A stretch of DNA of 20,985 bases from a virus. The position numbers were made by a program, and so were the translations under genes. Below the pieces are notes generated by a model, which had not been told where the DNA came from, made no database searches, and was given only the letters and a program-made list of their open reading frames with translations. Below are positions 8,434 through 16,000 of this stretch, one piece after another (within the stretch, counting starts at the first letter, position 1; every line of letters starts with the position of its first letter). Location of the stretch: IMG/VR virus record IMGVR_UViG_3300012936_006294, positions 1 to 20,985 of that record; one strand, 5' to 3'.

Positions 8434-9620
8434 TATTCCTCCGGGTTTATCAGCTCATCTGAAATTTCCATTGAAATGCTTTTGACCTCTTCATATGACT
8501 CTACGTCGATGTCGACGTTTGAGTTATCTGACATGGTTTTTATCATAGCTCTCTGCATTAATAGATCGCAATAGGGAGCATAGTCTGGATTTTTTAATAT
8601 TTCGTCAAAATCTGCTTTATAAAACTTTTTCTCTAATATTACTTCTCCAGTTTTAGAGTCGTTTACTATTAGTGATTTCCATGCGCCGGTACCTGTTATT
8701 GCAACTGTTCGACCTTCAAAAGTTTCCGGTCCGTGTTTTCTAAGGACATCAAAAACCTGCTCGTGTTCCTTTATGCCTACCCCAAAATGTATCTCAAAGT
8801 TTACTGTTCTAAAAGGAGGAGAAACCTTGTTTTTAATAGTCTTTGCAGAAACGTTTATTCCAACAACTTCTTTATTTTTGTCCAGTATAGGTTGTCCAGC
8901 GCCAAGTTTAATTCTTACAGAAGAGTGAAAAGGAATAGCTTTTCCGCCAGGAGTTGTCGTCGGATCGCCAAACATAACTCCGATCTTTGTTCTAATTTGG
9001 TTTAAGCAAATCATTAAAACATTCTGGTTAGCTATAACTCCTGTAATTTTTCTCATGCCTTTTGAGATGGCTCTAGCCTGCAACCCTATAGTTTCTTTGT
9101 CATAATCCCCGACAAGCTCAGCCTTAGGAGATGTTGCTGCGACAGAATCCCAGATGATAGTAATCGGAACATCTTTATTCATGGCTTTTGCCCTGAGTAT
9201 AGTTGCTTCGGCTATAGAAAGAACTTCTTCTGTGCAGTGTGTATCTACGTAGACAAATCTTTTACTGATATCTACCCCTAGTAAAGACAGATTTTCTACA
9301 CTAGTTGCATTTTCAGTATCAATATAGACAACTATTCCTCCGGCGTCTTGCGTAGACTTAGCTATCTGTATAGCGATGTGTGACTTGCCTATAGAAGGAG
9401 GGCCGAATATTTCTACGATTCGGCCCTCAGGCAATCCACCGTCAGGTCTATTTGAAACTATGTAATCTAAAAGCTTAGAGCCGGTGCTGATCCAACGATT
9501 TACGTGAGTAGGTGAATCGTCATGAGCTAAGTTATAAGCAATTTTTGCACCATGCTCTTTATTTAAAGACTTTATTAAGTCGTCTGTAAAATCTTGGGCT
9601 TTGTTAGATTTTTTAGCCAA
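8433..9620 (-). CDS. recA: RecA-type recombinase
   Basis: This protein forms filaments on single-stranded DNA and drives strand exchange for repair and recombination-dependent replication. Walker A is GPPSIGKS (73-80), the catalytic Glu104 lies in YIDTENA, and Walker B is ITIIWDS (153-159). The L1/L2 region reads NQIRTKIGVMFGDPTTTPGG (207-226). It is nearly the bacterial RecA sequence and unlike T4 UvsX. At 395 aa it is slightly longer than E. coli RecA, with a C-terminal acidic tail ending in ELINPEE. The start codon is TTG, with AAGGA about 10 nt upstream; no ATG occurs near enough to replace it. It lies 16 nt after the SSB gene. Confidence 0.95.
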   Translation of the reverse strand: MAKKSNKAQDFTDDLIKSLNKEHGAKIAYNLAHDDSPTHVNRWISTGSKLLDYIVSNRPDGGLPEGRIVEIFGPPSIGKSHIAIQIAKSTQDAGGIVVYIDTENATSVENLSLLGVDISKRFVYVDTHCTEEVLSIAEATILRAKAMNKDVPITIIWDSVAATSPKAELVGDYDKETIGLQARAISKGMRKITGVIANQNVLMICLNQIRTKIGVMFGDPTTTPGGKAIPFHSSVRIKLGAGQPILDKNKEVVGINVSAKTIKNKVSPPFRTVNFEIHFGVGIKEHEQVFDVLRKHGPETFEGRTVAITGTGAWKSLIVNDSKTGEVILEKKFYKADFDEILKNPDYAPYCDLLMQRAMIKTMSDNSNVDIDVESYEEVKSISMEISDELINPEE

Positions 9621-9636
9621 TTTTCAGTATCCTTTT

Positions 9637-10425
9637 TTATAGGTCTTCTAGATCTGCAAAAGCATCATCTAGAGACTTGTATTTTGTTGTGTCGCTCTGA
9701 CTTCCAGCAGTACTTTGATTAGAGCTTGAATTGCCGCCTCGGAACGTACCTTCTGAGGATGATTCTTCAGTGTCTCCATTAAGCCAATCGTTGACTATCT
9801 TCTCTAATTCTTCGTAGGTCTTTAATGTAAAGAGTTCGTCTAGAGAAGGAATACTGTCCAGCATCTTTTTAGCCTCTGTCGTACTTTCGGTCAGCTTAGA
9901 TGATTTACCCCTAGGTCTAACTTCTGTTGAAGCCCACATGCGGCCTGGCGCCTTTGTACAGATAACCTTTACATCTCTTCCCTCTATAGGATCCGTGATG
10001 TCTCCGTAATCCTCGTCGAGCATTATGTTGAGAAGAGACTGGTACACCATCTTTCCAAAAGACCAAAGCATAACGCCTTTATCTTCCTCGCCTCGAACGA
10101 CTACGGGAGCATAACACCTCATCTTCGGATATAGCTTCTTTGCTAGCTCGTAAGATTCTTTAGAGCCATCATCTCTCAGTTTGTTTATTAACTCCTGGAT
10201 CGGATCGTCTTTTCCGAACTGGTATGGCGCCAATAGTCCAGGGTTGTTTCCGATATTGTAGTAAAACCACCTTTCTTTAAATGGCTGCCCATCGTTATCT
10301 GGGAAAGATAAGATTCTAACCGTGTGTTCTTCTCCCTCAACGGGCCTCCACATAGAGTTTTTCTTTGTGTTTTGACCTGATAGCTGGTTTAGCTTTCTTC
10401 GAATTGCGTCTAAATCAATTGCCAT
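9637..10425 (-). CDS. gp32-like single-stranded DNA-binding protein
   Basis: This 262-aa protein looks like a T4 gp32-family SSB. It has a basic N-terminus (MAIDLDAIRRKLNQL) for cooperative binding and an aromatic-rich core with WRPVEGEEHTVRIL (26-39) and RWFYYNIGN (52-60). A Ser/Gly/Asn linker (about 220-250) leads to an acidic tail, DDAFADLEDL, that would recruit partner proteins. The His/Cys zinc ligands of T4 gp32 are not seen. It opens the replication operon with recA, nuclease and helicase. Its Shine-Dalgarno AGGAGG, 5 nt from the ATG, is the best in the window, suggesting high expression. The AT-rich leader suggests autogenous translational control as in T4. Confidence 0.88.
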   Translation of the reverse strand: MAIDLDAIRRKLNQLSGQNTKKNSMWRPVEGEEHTVRILSFPDNDGQPFKERWFYYNIGNNPGLLAPYQFGKDDPIQELINKLRDDGSKESYELAKKLYPKMRCYAPVVVRGEEDKGVMLWSFGKMVYQSLLNIMLDEDYGDITDPIEGRDVKVICTKAPGRMWASTEVRPRGKSSKLTESTTEAKKMLDSIPSLDELFTLKTYEELEKIVNDWLNGDTEESSSEGTFRGGNSSSNQSTAGSQSDTTKYKSLDDAFADLEDL

Positions 10426-10505
10426 TTTAACCTCCTAAATATTTAAATTAGCAACTATTAAATTAGTAATTAAAATATTGTCGTGAAGCTAAGATTGTAT
10501 AGGTT
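10426..10505 (-). promoter_or_regulatory. AT-rich leader of the SSB operon with direct repeat and strong SD
   Basis: This 80-nt gap holds the perfect Shine-Dalgarno AGGAGG (10431-10436). Two copies of CTAATTTAA read on the minus strand lie at 10443-10451 and 10458-10466, exactly 15 nt apart. The stretch next to the SD is unstructured and A+T-rich, which is the kind of site where T4 gp32 coats its own mRNA. Possible -10-like boxes exist (for example TATACAAT near 10494-10501), but none has a convincing -35. That it is an operator is inferred from the T4 precedent. Confidence 0.5.
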
Positions 10506-10760
10506 TTATTTGGCTAATTTTGCGTTGCCGAAAGATTTTCCGGCAACCTTGTGTGCAGGCTTTTTTTTCTTTGATCTTTTATTTGGGTATGTTGAATCTA
10601 CACCTAGCGGTACAGTTACTCCTGCTACTGCTCCTGCCATAGATGCTTCCTTCTCTTCACTGTCCATTTTTTCTTTTGGAAAATCAGGCTCTAGAAGTAA
10701 ATCTTTTTTTTCCAATATCATTTTTATAAATTGTCTTAATTTTGATTCTAAGATTATCAT
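10506..10760 (-). CDS. Small lysine-rich protein, possible virion/DNA-associated
   Basis: An 84-aa protein of unknown function. It begins with an amphipathic helix, ESKLRQFIKMILEKK (5-19). A small Ala/Gly/Val patch follows (SMAGAVAGVTVPLG), then a strongly basic tail, KRSKKKKPAHKVAGKSFG (61-78). The tail suggests nucleic-acid binding. The initial helix resembles that of the neighbouring 187-aa protein, a pattern I associate with virion proteins of large phages. The ATG follows the upstream stop by 4 nt with no Shine-Dalgarno, implying coupled translation. An A8 run encoding the lysines contains the heptamer A_AAA_AAG in frame at 10560-10566. A longer antisense frame covers the same DNA but lacks support. 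Confidence 0.65.
   Translation of the reverse strand: MIILESKLRQFIKMILEKKDLLLEPDFPKEKMDSEEKEASMAGAVAGVTVPLGVDSTYPNKRSKKKKPAHKVAGKSFGNAKLAK
10524..10547 (-). other. 10-bp RNA stem-loop upstream of the SSB leader
   Basis: On the minus-strand transcript the inverted repeat GTTGCCG/CGGCAAC extends through a G-U and two A-U pairs to a 10-bp stem closing the tetraloop AAUC. The G-U wobble becomes a C-A mismatch on the other strand, so the fold suits the transcribed strand. It lies within the last codons of the 84-aa gene, about 15 nt before its stop. No U-tract follows, so it is not a classical terminator. An mRNA-processing, stability or frameshift-stimulating role is possible. Confidence 0.55.
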
Positions 10761-10764
10761 AAAA

Positions 10765-11331
10765 TTAATTATGAGTTGAAAGGACTATACCACGAGAAGT
10801 TTGTAACCCTATGACAACGGGGTTATTCATGTTTCCGTAAAATTGATTTTCAGGAAGGTGCAAACCTTGCGATGTTAATACCGCTATGTATTCGCTTTGA
10901 TCTAAGTTTATACCCAAAGAAGAACATAACCATAAAGTTCTGTTGGATATAGACATCCTTAGACATTCTTCGTTGTACTTATAGTGTTGTCCCAGTTTTT
11001 CTCTGTGCCAATCAGAATCTTGGCTGTGATATAAATCTTGTTCAAAGTCGCCTAGTCTTCCTAATTCATGGAGTAAAGAAACTTTAACTAACGATTTTTT
11101 ATTATTTAAATGTTTCGACATTAAGCTAGCATTGGATGCTACCGACAATGAAAAGTCTATTAACGCACCTGGGTATCCTCCGTCTTTTAGCTTTAAAGAC
11201 CTGGGGGCTACAACTAATCTTTCGCCAAAAGAAGACTCTATTTTGTTTATAGAATCACTGCTTACGACTTTAGACAGTATGCTTAAATATTTTTCAAAGT
11301 TAGCTATTAATTCTTGTGGTTCTTTAATCAT
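10765..11331 (-). CDS. HD-domain phosphohydrolase-fold protein, metal ligands lost
   Basis: The 188-aa protein matches the scaffold of the HD-domain hydrolase family found in large phages: APRSLKLKDGGYPGALIDFSL (42-62), SLLHELGRLGD (85-95), YHSQDSDWHREKLGQHYKYN (101-120) and a region ending LPENQFYGNM (159-168). The residues expected to bind metal appear replaced. The His of the GGLxDHS segment is Phe60. The HD doublet is His88-Glu89. The later HDG is TSQG (153-156). The last Asp region reads LQTSRG (176-181). The fold is probably retained and catalysis lost. It may serve as a binding or scaffolding protein. No Shine-Dalgarno precedes the ATG, which lies 30 nt after the 187-aa gene. Confidence 0.72.
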   Translation of the reverse strand: MIKEPQELIANFEKYLSILSKVVSSDSINKIESSFGERLVVAPRSLKLKDGGYPGALIDFSLSVASNASLMSKHLNNKKSLVKVSLLHELGRLGDFEQDLYHSQDSDWHREKLGQHYKYNEECLRMSISNRTLWLCSSLGINLDQSEYIAVLTSQGLHLPENQFYGNMNNPVVIGLQTSRGIVLSTHN

Positions 11332-11361
11332 AAAAAAGATTAATAGAAAAACACTTTTTGT

Positions 11362-11925
11362 TCAGAACTGTTTTAATAAAATTGTATTTCCAGAACCTTG
11401 AACAAACTGAACTCCTGATTCCAAAGTTATAAAATCCGACACTATGCACGCATTTAACATTTCGGCTAAAAACCTAACGCCGTTTTTTTTATCTATTCCA
11501 GAAACCGTAACCTCTACGACATCTTCCAATATTTTTTCGCCTGTAGTATCCATAGCAGAATTTTTTTTAATAGCACCTAGATAAGCCTGAGAAAGAAGCT
11601 CGTTACCATGTATTCCTTGGTTTATTACATCTAGAACTTTTGATATTGCGTCTCCAGAAGGCCTGCTATTTATACCTAGGTCTCTCAACAGTCCTGGCGC
11701 TGTTTTTGGAGATCTAGCTCTAGACTTTAGGTTTGAAATAAACTTTTGAGGTCTACCACCTGATCCAAACGCCCCCTTTGTAGATATAGTTCCGGCGTTC
11801 TTCGAAGACTTGGGCTTACTCTCCTTGGGATCTGGCTCTTTCTCTACTTCAGCAGCTTCAGCAGCTTCTTCGTTTTCTTGAAGTACCTCTCTAAGGATCT
11901 TATGTATATTTTCTAAATCTCTCAT
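11362..11925 (-). CDS. Unknown 187-aa protein with charged linker, virion-type N-terminus
   Basis: I do not recognise this family. Residues 4-17 form a helix, LENIHKILREVLQE, similar in pattern to the start of the 84-aa protein. An acidic Ala/Glu stretch follows (18-31), then a Lys/Pro/Ser linker (32-48) and a basic Gly/Arg region, FGSGGRPQKFISNLKSRARS (53-72). The remaining ~110 residues look globular and hydrophobic, ending GNTILLKQF. Such modular charged proteins are often packaged in virions, but that is inference. The gene starts 11 nt after the polymerase stop with no Shine-Dalgarno, so coupling to the polymerase gene is likely. Confidence 0.7.
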   Translation of the reverse strand: MRDLENIHKILREVLQENEEAAEAAEVEKEPDPKESKPKSSKNAGTISTKGAFGSGGRPQKFISNLKSRARSPKTAPGLLRDLGINSRPSGDAISKVLDVINQGIHGNELLSQAYLGAIKKNSAMDTTGEKILEDVVEVTVSGIDKKNGVRFLAEMLNACIVSDFITLESGVQFVQGSGNTILLKQF

Positions 11926-11936
11926 GATATTAATTA

Positions 11937-12968
11937 TTAAACTTTGGTGATTTTTGCAGCAAGATTAACTCCGCTGCACTCTAAATTTATAATAGAACCG
12001 GGCCTATGTTTTTCTATAAACTCTCGTGATGCATCAAATATTAGGGCATCATGTATAATATAGTAAGGCTTTATCGAAGTTTTATTTTTTTTACAAAATT
12101 TAGAAAACATCGATATGGAACAGTCAGCTACACTACTTTGCAGATAATGACTAAGAATTAACCCCTTGTCTTTTGTTAAAAGAGGACGTCCAAAATAATT
12201 TCTAAAGTCGTCATTATCAAAAGAGTTAGAAAGCATTTTGATCAAAAAACCATATCTAAAATAATTTTTTACTTCTGATATTACCTTTCCTGCGTCTATG
12301 TTGGAAGGAAGAGAGTTTGACAGCCTACTTTTTGACTGGCCGTATAAGCTACAAATAACTGCTGTTTTAATCTGCAGCCTAGTCAAATCTGGCATGTTGC
12401 GTTTTTTTGATATGTCGTCATAAACATCTTCTGGCATATCTATATTAGACACATGAAGTGCAAACTTAGGTTCAGCAGATATTAAGTCTATTTGCATAAC
12501 GTGCCCGTTTTTGTATGTTGACTTAATGCACTTTCTCAAAGATGAGGGTGCAGTCAAAATATTAAAGCCGGATGTTACAGTCATTCTACCAGTAGCTGTT
12601 TTTGAGTTTGAATACTCTGTTTTTTTTAGTCTTCTAAAATTTACGTTTTCTAGATTTTTATGCTTAAGCTTTAGCTTATTAGCTTTTTCAAAGTCAATTT
12701 CAGGCGATTGAAGAGATTCTATAAACTCAATACAGCCTTCATGAAACAGTGCATAGTCTACGTTTTTCTTTACAGAAAAAATATCTTCTATTTTAGAGTC
12801 TATCTGTCTGCTAGTTTTTCTGCAAACATGGTTTGGTACATATTTTTTCCAATCCGATGGCTTTACCTTTAAGGATTTCATTAATAGCAAATAATCTTTG
12901 CTTAAAGGGTATTCCGATCCAAATATTTCTATTAAGGAACTCTTTGTTTTTTCGCTAATTGACAACAT
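11937..12968 (-). CDS. Minimal family A DNA polymerase (palm/fingers only)
   Basis: At 343 aa this is far shorter than PolA-family enzymes but carries their polymerase motifs in order. TGR is at 126-128. Motif A is QIDLISAEPKFAL (159-171) with Asp161 and Glu166 in the D-x4-E spacing. Motif B is RLQIKTAVICSLYG (197-210) with Arg197, Lys201 and Tyr209-Gly210 at PolA spacing. QSSVADCS (277-284) matches QGTAAD. Motif C is IIHDALIFD (304-312). Both catalytic aspartates (161, 307) are kept. Motif C reads HDA instead of HDE, and the O-helix Phe aligns with Ile205. No 3'-5' exonuclease is present. It may be an accessory repair or virion polymerase. No good Shine-Dalgarno is present, but a late-promoter-like box lies upstream. 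Confidence 0.85.
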   Translation of the reverse strand: MLSISEKTKSSLIEIFGSEYPLSKDYLLLMKSLKVKPSDWKKYVPNHVCRKTSRQIDSKIEDIFSVKKNVDYALFHEGCIEFIESLQSPEIDFEKANKLKLKHKNLENVNFRRLKKTEYSNSKTATGRMTVTSGFNILTAPSSLRKCIKSTYKNGHVMQIDLISAEPKFALHVSNIDMPEDVYDDISKKRNMPDLTRLQIKTAVICSLYGQSKSRLSNSLPSNIDAGKVISEVKNYFRYGFLIKMLSNSFDNDDFRNYFGRPLLTKDKGLILSHYLQSSVADCSISMFSKFCKKNKTSIKPYYIIHDALIFDASREFIEKHRPGSIINLECSGVNLAAKITKV

Positions 12969-12993
12969 TTTAAAAATGTAGTGGTTTTCTTCA

Positions 12994-13001
12994 AATTTAT
13001 A
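12994..13001 (-). promoter_or_regulatory. T4 late-promoter-like box
   Basis: The minus strand reads TATAAATT in the 57-nt gap before the polymerase gene, a 7/8 match to the T4 late consensus TATAAATA. It would place the transcript start about 20 nt before the ATG. The gap has no hairpin-plus-U-tract terminator. A 7/8 match is common in AT-rich DNA; the intergenic position is the main support. Confidence 0.3.
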
Positions 13002-13025
13002 AAGCGATAAGCAAAGTAGAAAAAA

Positions 13026-16000
13026 TTACTTGTTTTCTGTATCGATGTTTGTAGCCAAAGATGCCATAGATCTATAGATCGGCATGGTTCCTGTCGGAAG
13101 CATTTCTAGAGAAGTGATAAATTTACCCTCTCCGATATTGTGAGAAATCGATATAACAGAATAGAATCCGTCTAATGTAGTGTCTGTTCCGAAGTCGATA
13201 AAAAGCTGTTGGCCTACGTGAAAATAATGGCAACCAAAACATTGCAACGATAAAGAACCTGGCATTACCAGCATAGGAAGATCGTTGGCTTGAGCTCCGT
13301 CACCATCGTCAGGAGCCTTGGTTTCTACTAACCTTTGACTTAATATCGTTGAATCGGCCTCTAAGGAAAGATCTGCCTTTATAATGCAAGATGAGTCGGT
13401 TCCATACACTAGGCTTCCGGCGTACGATTTTATATGCTCTTTTATGCTGTTATGTATACCTGGAACTCTTTTTAAAGTAACTTTTCCGGGTATCTTGTTT
13501 CCATCGCCGTCAAGGCCTTCTTTTTTGTCTATAGCAAAATCCATGTCTTTTATCTGAGATAGAACTAGGTTCATGTGTTTAGGTCCATAAACTCTTCCTC
13601 TTTCTTTTCTCACAGGCAACTCTATTTTCCCGGTATCGTCAACCGCGCTTAGTAGATCTTGCATAGTTACTTTAGAATTGTGGGCCATGTCAAATATGCT
13701 TATTCTTATAACTTTCTTTTTTTCATCGATCTTTACAAAAGTACTTCCTGGGCTAGTTTCGCTCAGCGGCCCGGAATCTATTTTTACGCCTAAACTTATA
13801 GGCTTAAAAACAACAGTTTGTTTCGTTGATCCCACCCCGTTGTTGTATATTTTTCTTAAAGCATTTTCTTTGTCATTTGTCGTTTTAAATTTTTTTCTAT
13901 CGATTCCAAAGTAGGCTACAGTGTTTTGATCCGAGAGAAGCTTTCTAGTGATTTCTGCAATAAATTTACTAATTGTAACTTTTGATTGACTCTTAAAAAC
14001 TGCGTCGTCGTCGTCGCATAATGCTTTTATAACTTTTGATTTCTCTAAAGGTACACTTGCTAAATTTTCTACAAATGAAGCTCCTGCATGCTGGTTACAG
14101 CACCCGAAATTGAATAATACTTCTGTGCCGCCAGACTGTCTATGAAGCGCTGGACCGACAAACTTCATTATTAAGTGACCTAAGGATATATAGGTCGAGT
14201 CATTCATCCTAGTTTCTAATTTTGAACTTGGTCCAAAATAACACTTATGCAAAAAAGGATCAGGCGTTTTAGGGGTAGATTTTTTATTTATTATCGATTT
14301 TATGTCTTTAGCTCTACTTTTTTTAGCCGCAGATACTTTGGAATTTTTATAACGCTTAGGAGATCCGAACAGCGATATTAGTTTTTTTGCCGCCTCTTTT
14401 GCATCTGACCCGCCTTTAGTTTGAAGTTTGGCGTTAAACTCCCTAATTTCTTTTAGAGTAGATTCGTTAAAACTAAAAAAGTCTTGATATCCTTCTCCTT
14501 CTATAACAGTTGGGATTTTTATATCTGTAAAACCCTTAGATTGTATACCCAGTAAAGTTTCTCTCGCTTTTTTTAATATACCTAAACATTGCTTGTAGCT
14601 TACGCTTAATCCCTTGGGAGTAATATCGGTTTCATCTACGGCTGCGGTGCCGACGCTGGCTAGCGTTAAATCTATGTCAACTTCAGAATCATTTAGTGTA
14701 TAGGAGCTATTTGCGACTTGGTAGTTTTCTTGAAGTTTCATCCTGTTAACGAAATCTTCAGGAAGTTTTCCTGAAAGATTTGCTCCCGCTACGCTGTATC
14801 CGTAAGTTATTTTAAATCTTACGCTATCGTAATAATCAGGCGATAAGAGCTTTCCTATTTTTTTTAACTTAGATCTATCATGTAGCCGCATCTTTAGATT
14901 CGCTAACTTGTAAGCAGCAGTTCCAAACCCCAGGCCCGTTACTCTAACTTCAAAGCCAGTGATTGAAAGATACGGTCTCATTAAATCTGATATTACATTT
15001 GATTCGATGTCTCTATCTGGATTGGCAAAAGTCTGAGGGGTAGTAAATATTTCCATACCTGAAGTAATAGCCCTGCCTTTTATATTTTCAGATTTGCCCG
15101 ATTCTGATAAATCAGTTATGCCTATAGGTATAGTTTTCTCGTCAATTGTGTTTCCTGACAAAAAATCCTCCATCGACATGCCAAAAGCCCTATTCATTTC
15201 TAAGTTTCCGTCTTTTTTCATATAGTCTGCATCTAGCTGATTAACAACTTGTACGTTTAAAAAAGGTATAGCTTTAGACATAACTGCAGTGGTTGCATGC
15301 TCAGAAAAATATTGAGCTTCGTAAGTGTTAGATTCAGAAAGATTCATGTCGCATCTAAACGTTAATATTGCTCCTATACCAGGATATGAATCATCTTTTA
15401 AATCGATGGACCGATCTAAATACTGACTTAGCATCAAAGATCGGTCGTTTGGGTTTTTTAATTTCTGTCTTAGTTTAGACAAATGATGACCTTCAATTGT
15501 CATGAAAAAAGAGCTATCTGTTTTCGGCCTTGCAACTAATTTTCCATCTTTAATAACTCCTGAATCATAGAAAAGGTATTTTCCATCTTTGTTCTTTAGC
15601 TCTTCTTTAATTTTTTTTTGAAAACCTTTAGCGATCGCCTCGACATTTTGCATCTGTATCGCCGATTGTTCTGAAAAAAAAGATTCTTTTTCAAAAGTGT
15701 TAATATTCATGTCGTATACAGACGTATATGCCTCGCCCGAAGAATATAACTTGCTGTAAATAATTGCGTCCGGATCTCTAGTAAATCTCAAGACTAAATT
15801 CTCGTTCAAGGTTACATTGGATAATGTTCCAATTTCCTTAACAAAATTTTCCATAAGTTCGCCTGAACCCATGGGAGCGGCTTCTCCTCCGCCGGCGCCA
15901 TCGCCCATGGGCGCGTCCCCTGATCCGCCATCGTCCATTGGGGGCAATTCATTAGGTTGTCCGACATTTGTATTTCTTCTTCCTGTTAATAGGCCACTTA

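Noticed and set aside
8733-9005. Open frame on the plus strand (90 aa) antisense to recA, and many similar plus-strand frames elsewhere
   Set aside because: They lie wholly inside well-identified minus-strand genes, have no recognisable domains, and mirror the codon pattern of the real genes.
10443-10460. T4 middle (MotA) promoter before the SSB gene
   Set aside because: A TTGCTAAT sequence is near the MotA box consensus, but it would place the -10 over the Shine-Dalgarno.
10558-10568. T-rich run on the plus strand after the GTTGCCG hairpin, as a plus-strand terminator
   Set aside because: The run is too far from the stem, there is no plus-strand gene to terminate, and the stem pairs better on the minus strand.
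10483-10779. 98-aa plus-strand frame covering the 84-aa gene and SSB leader
   Set aside because: It would be the only plus-strand gene, lacks a ribosome site, and the minus-strand frame fits the operon and has a sensible charged-helix composition.
11667-11674. Perfect TATAAATA on the minus strand inside the 187-aa gene
   Set aside because: It is part of codons for GIN; an 8-mer of A/T is expected by chance a few times in 21 kb of AT-rich DNA, and no gene starts shortly downstream.
12969-13025. Possible terminator after the hub-like gene
   Set aside because: A T run follows the stop codon but there is no preceding stem-loop.
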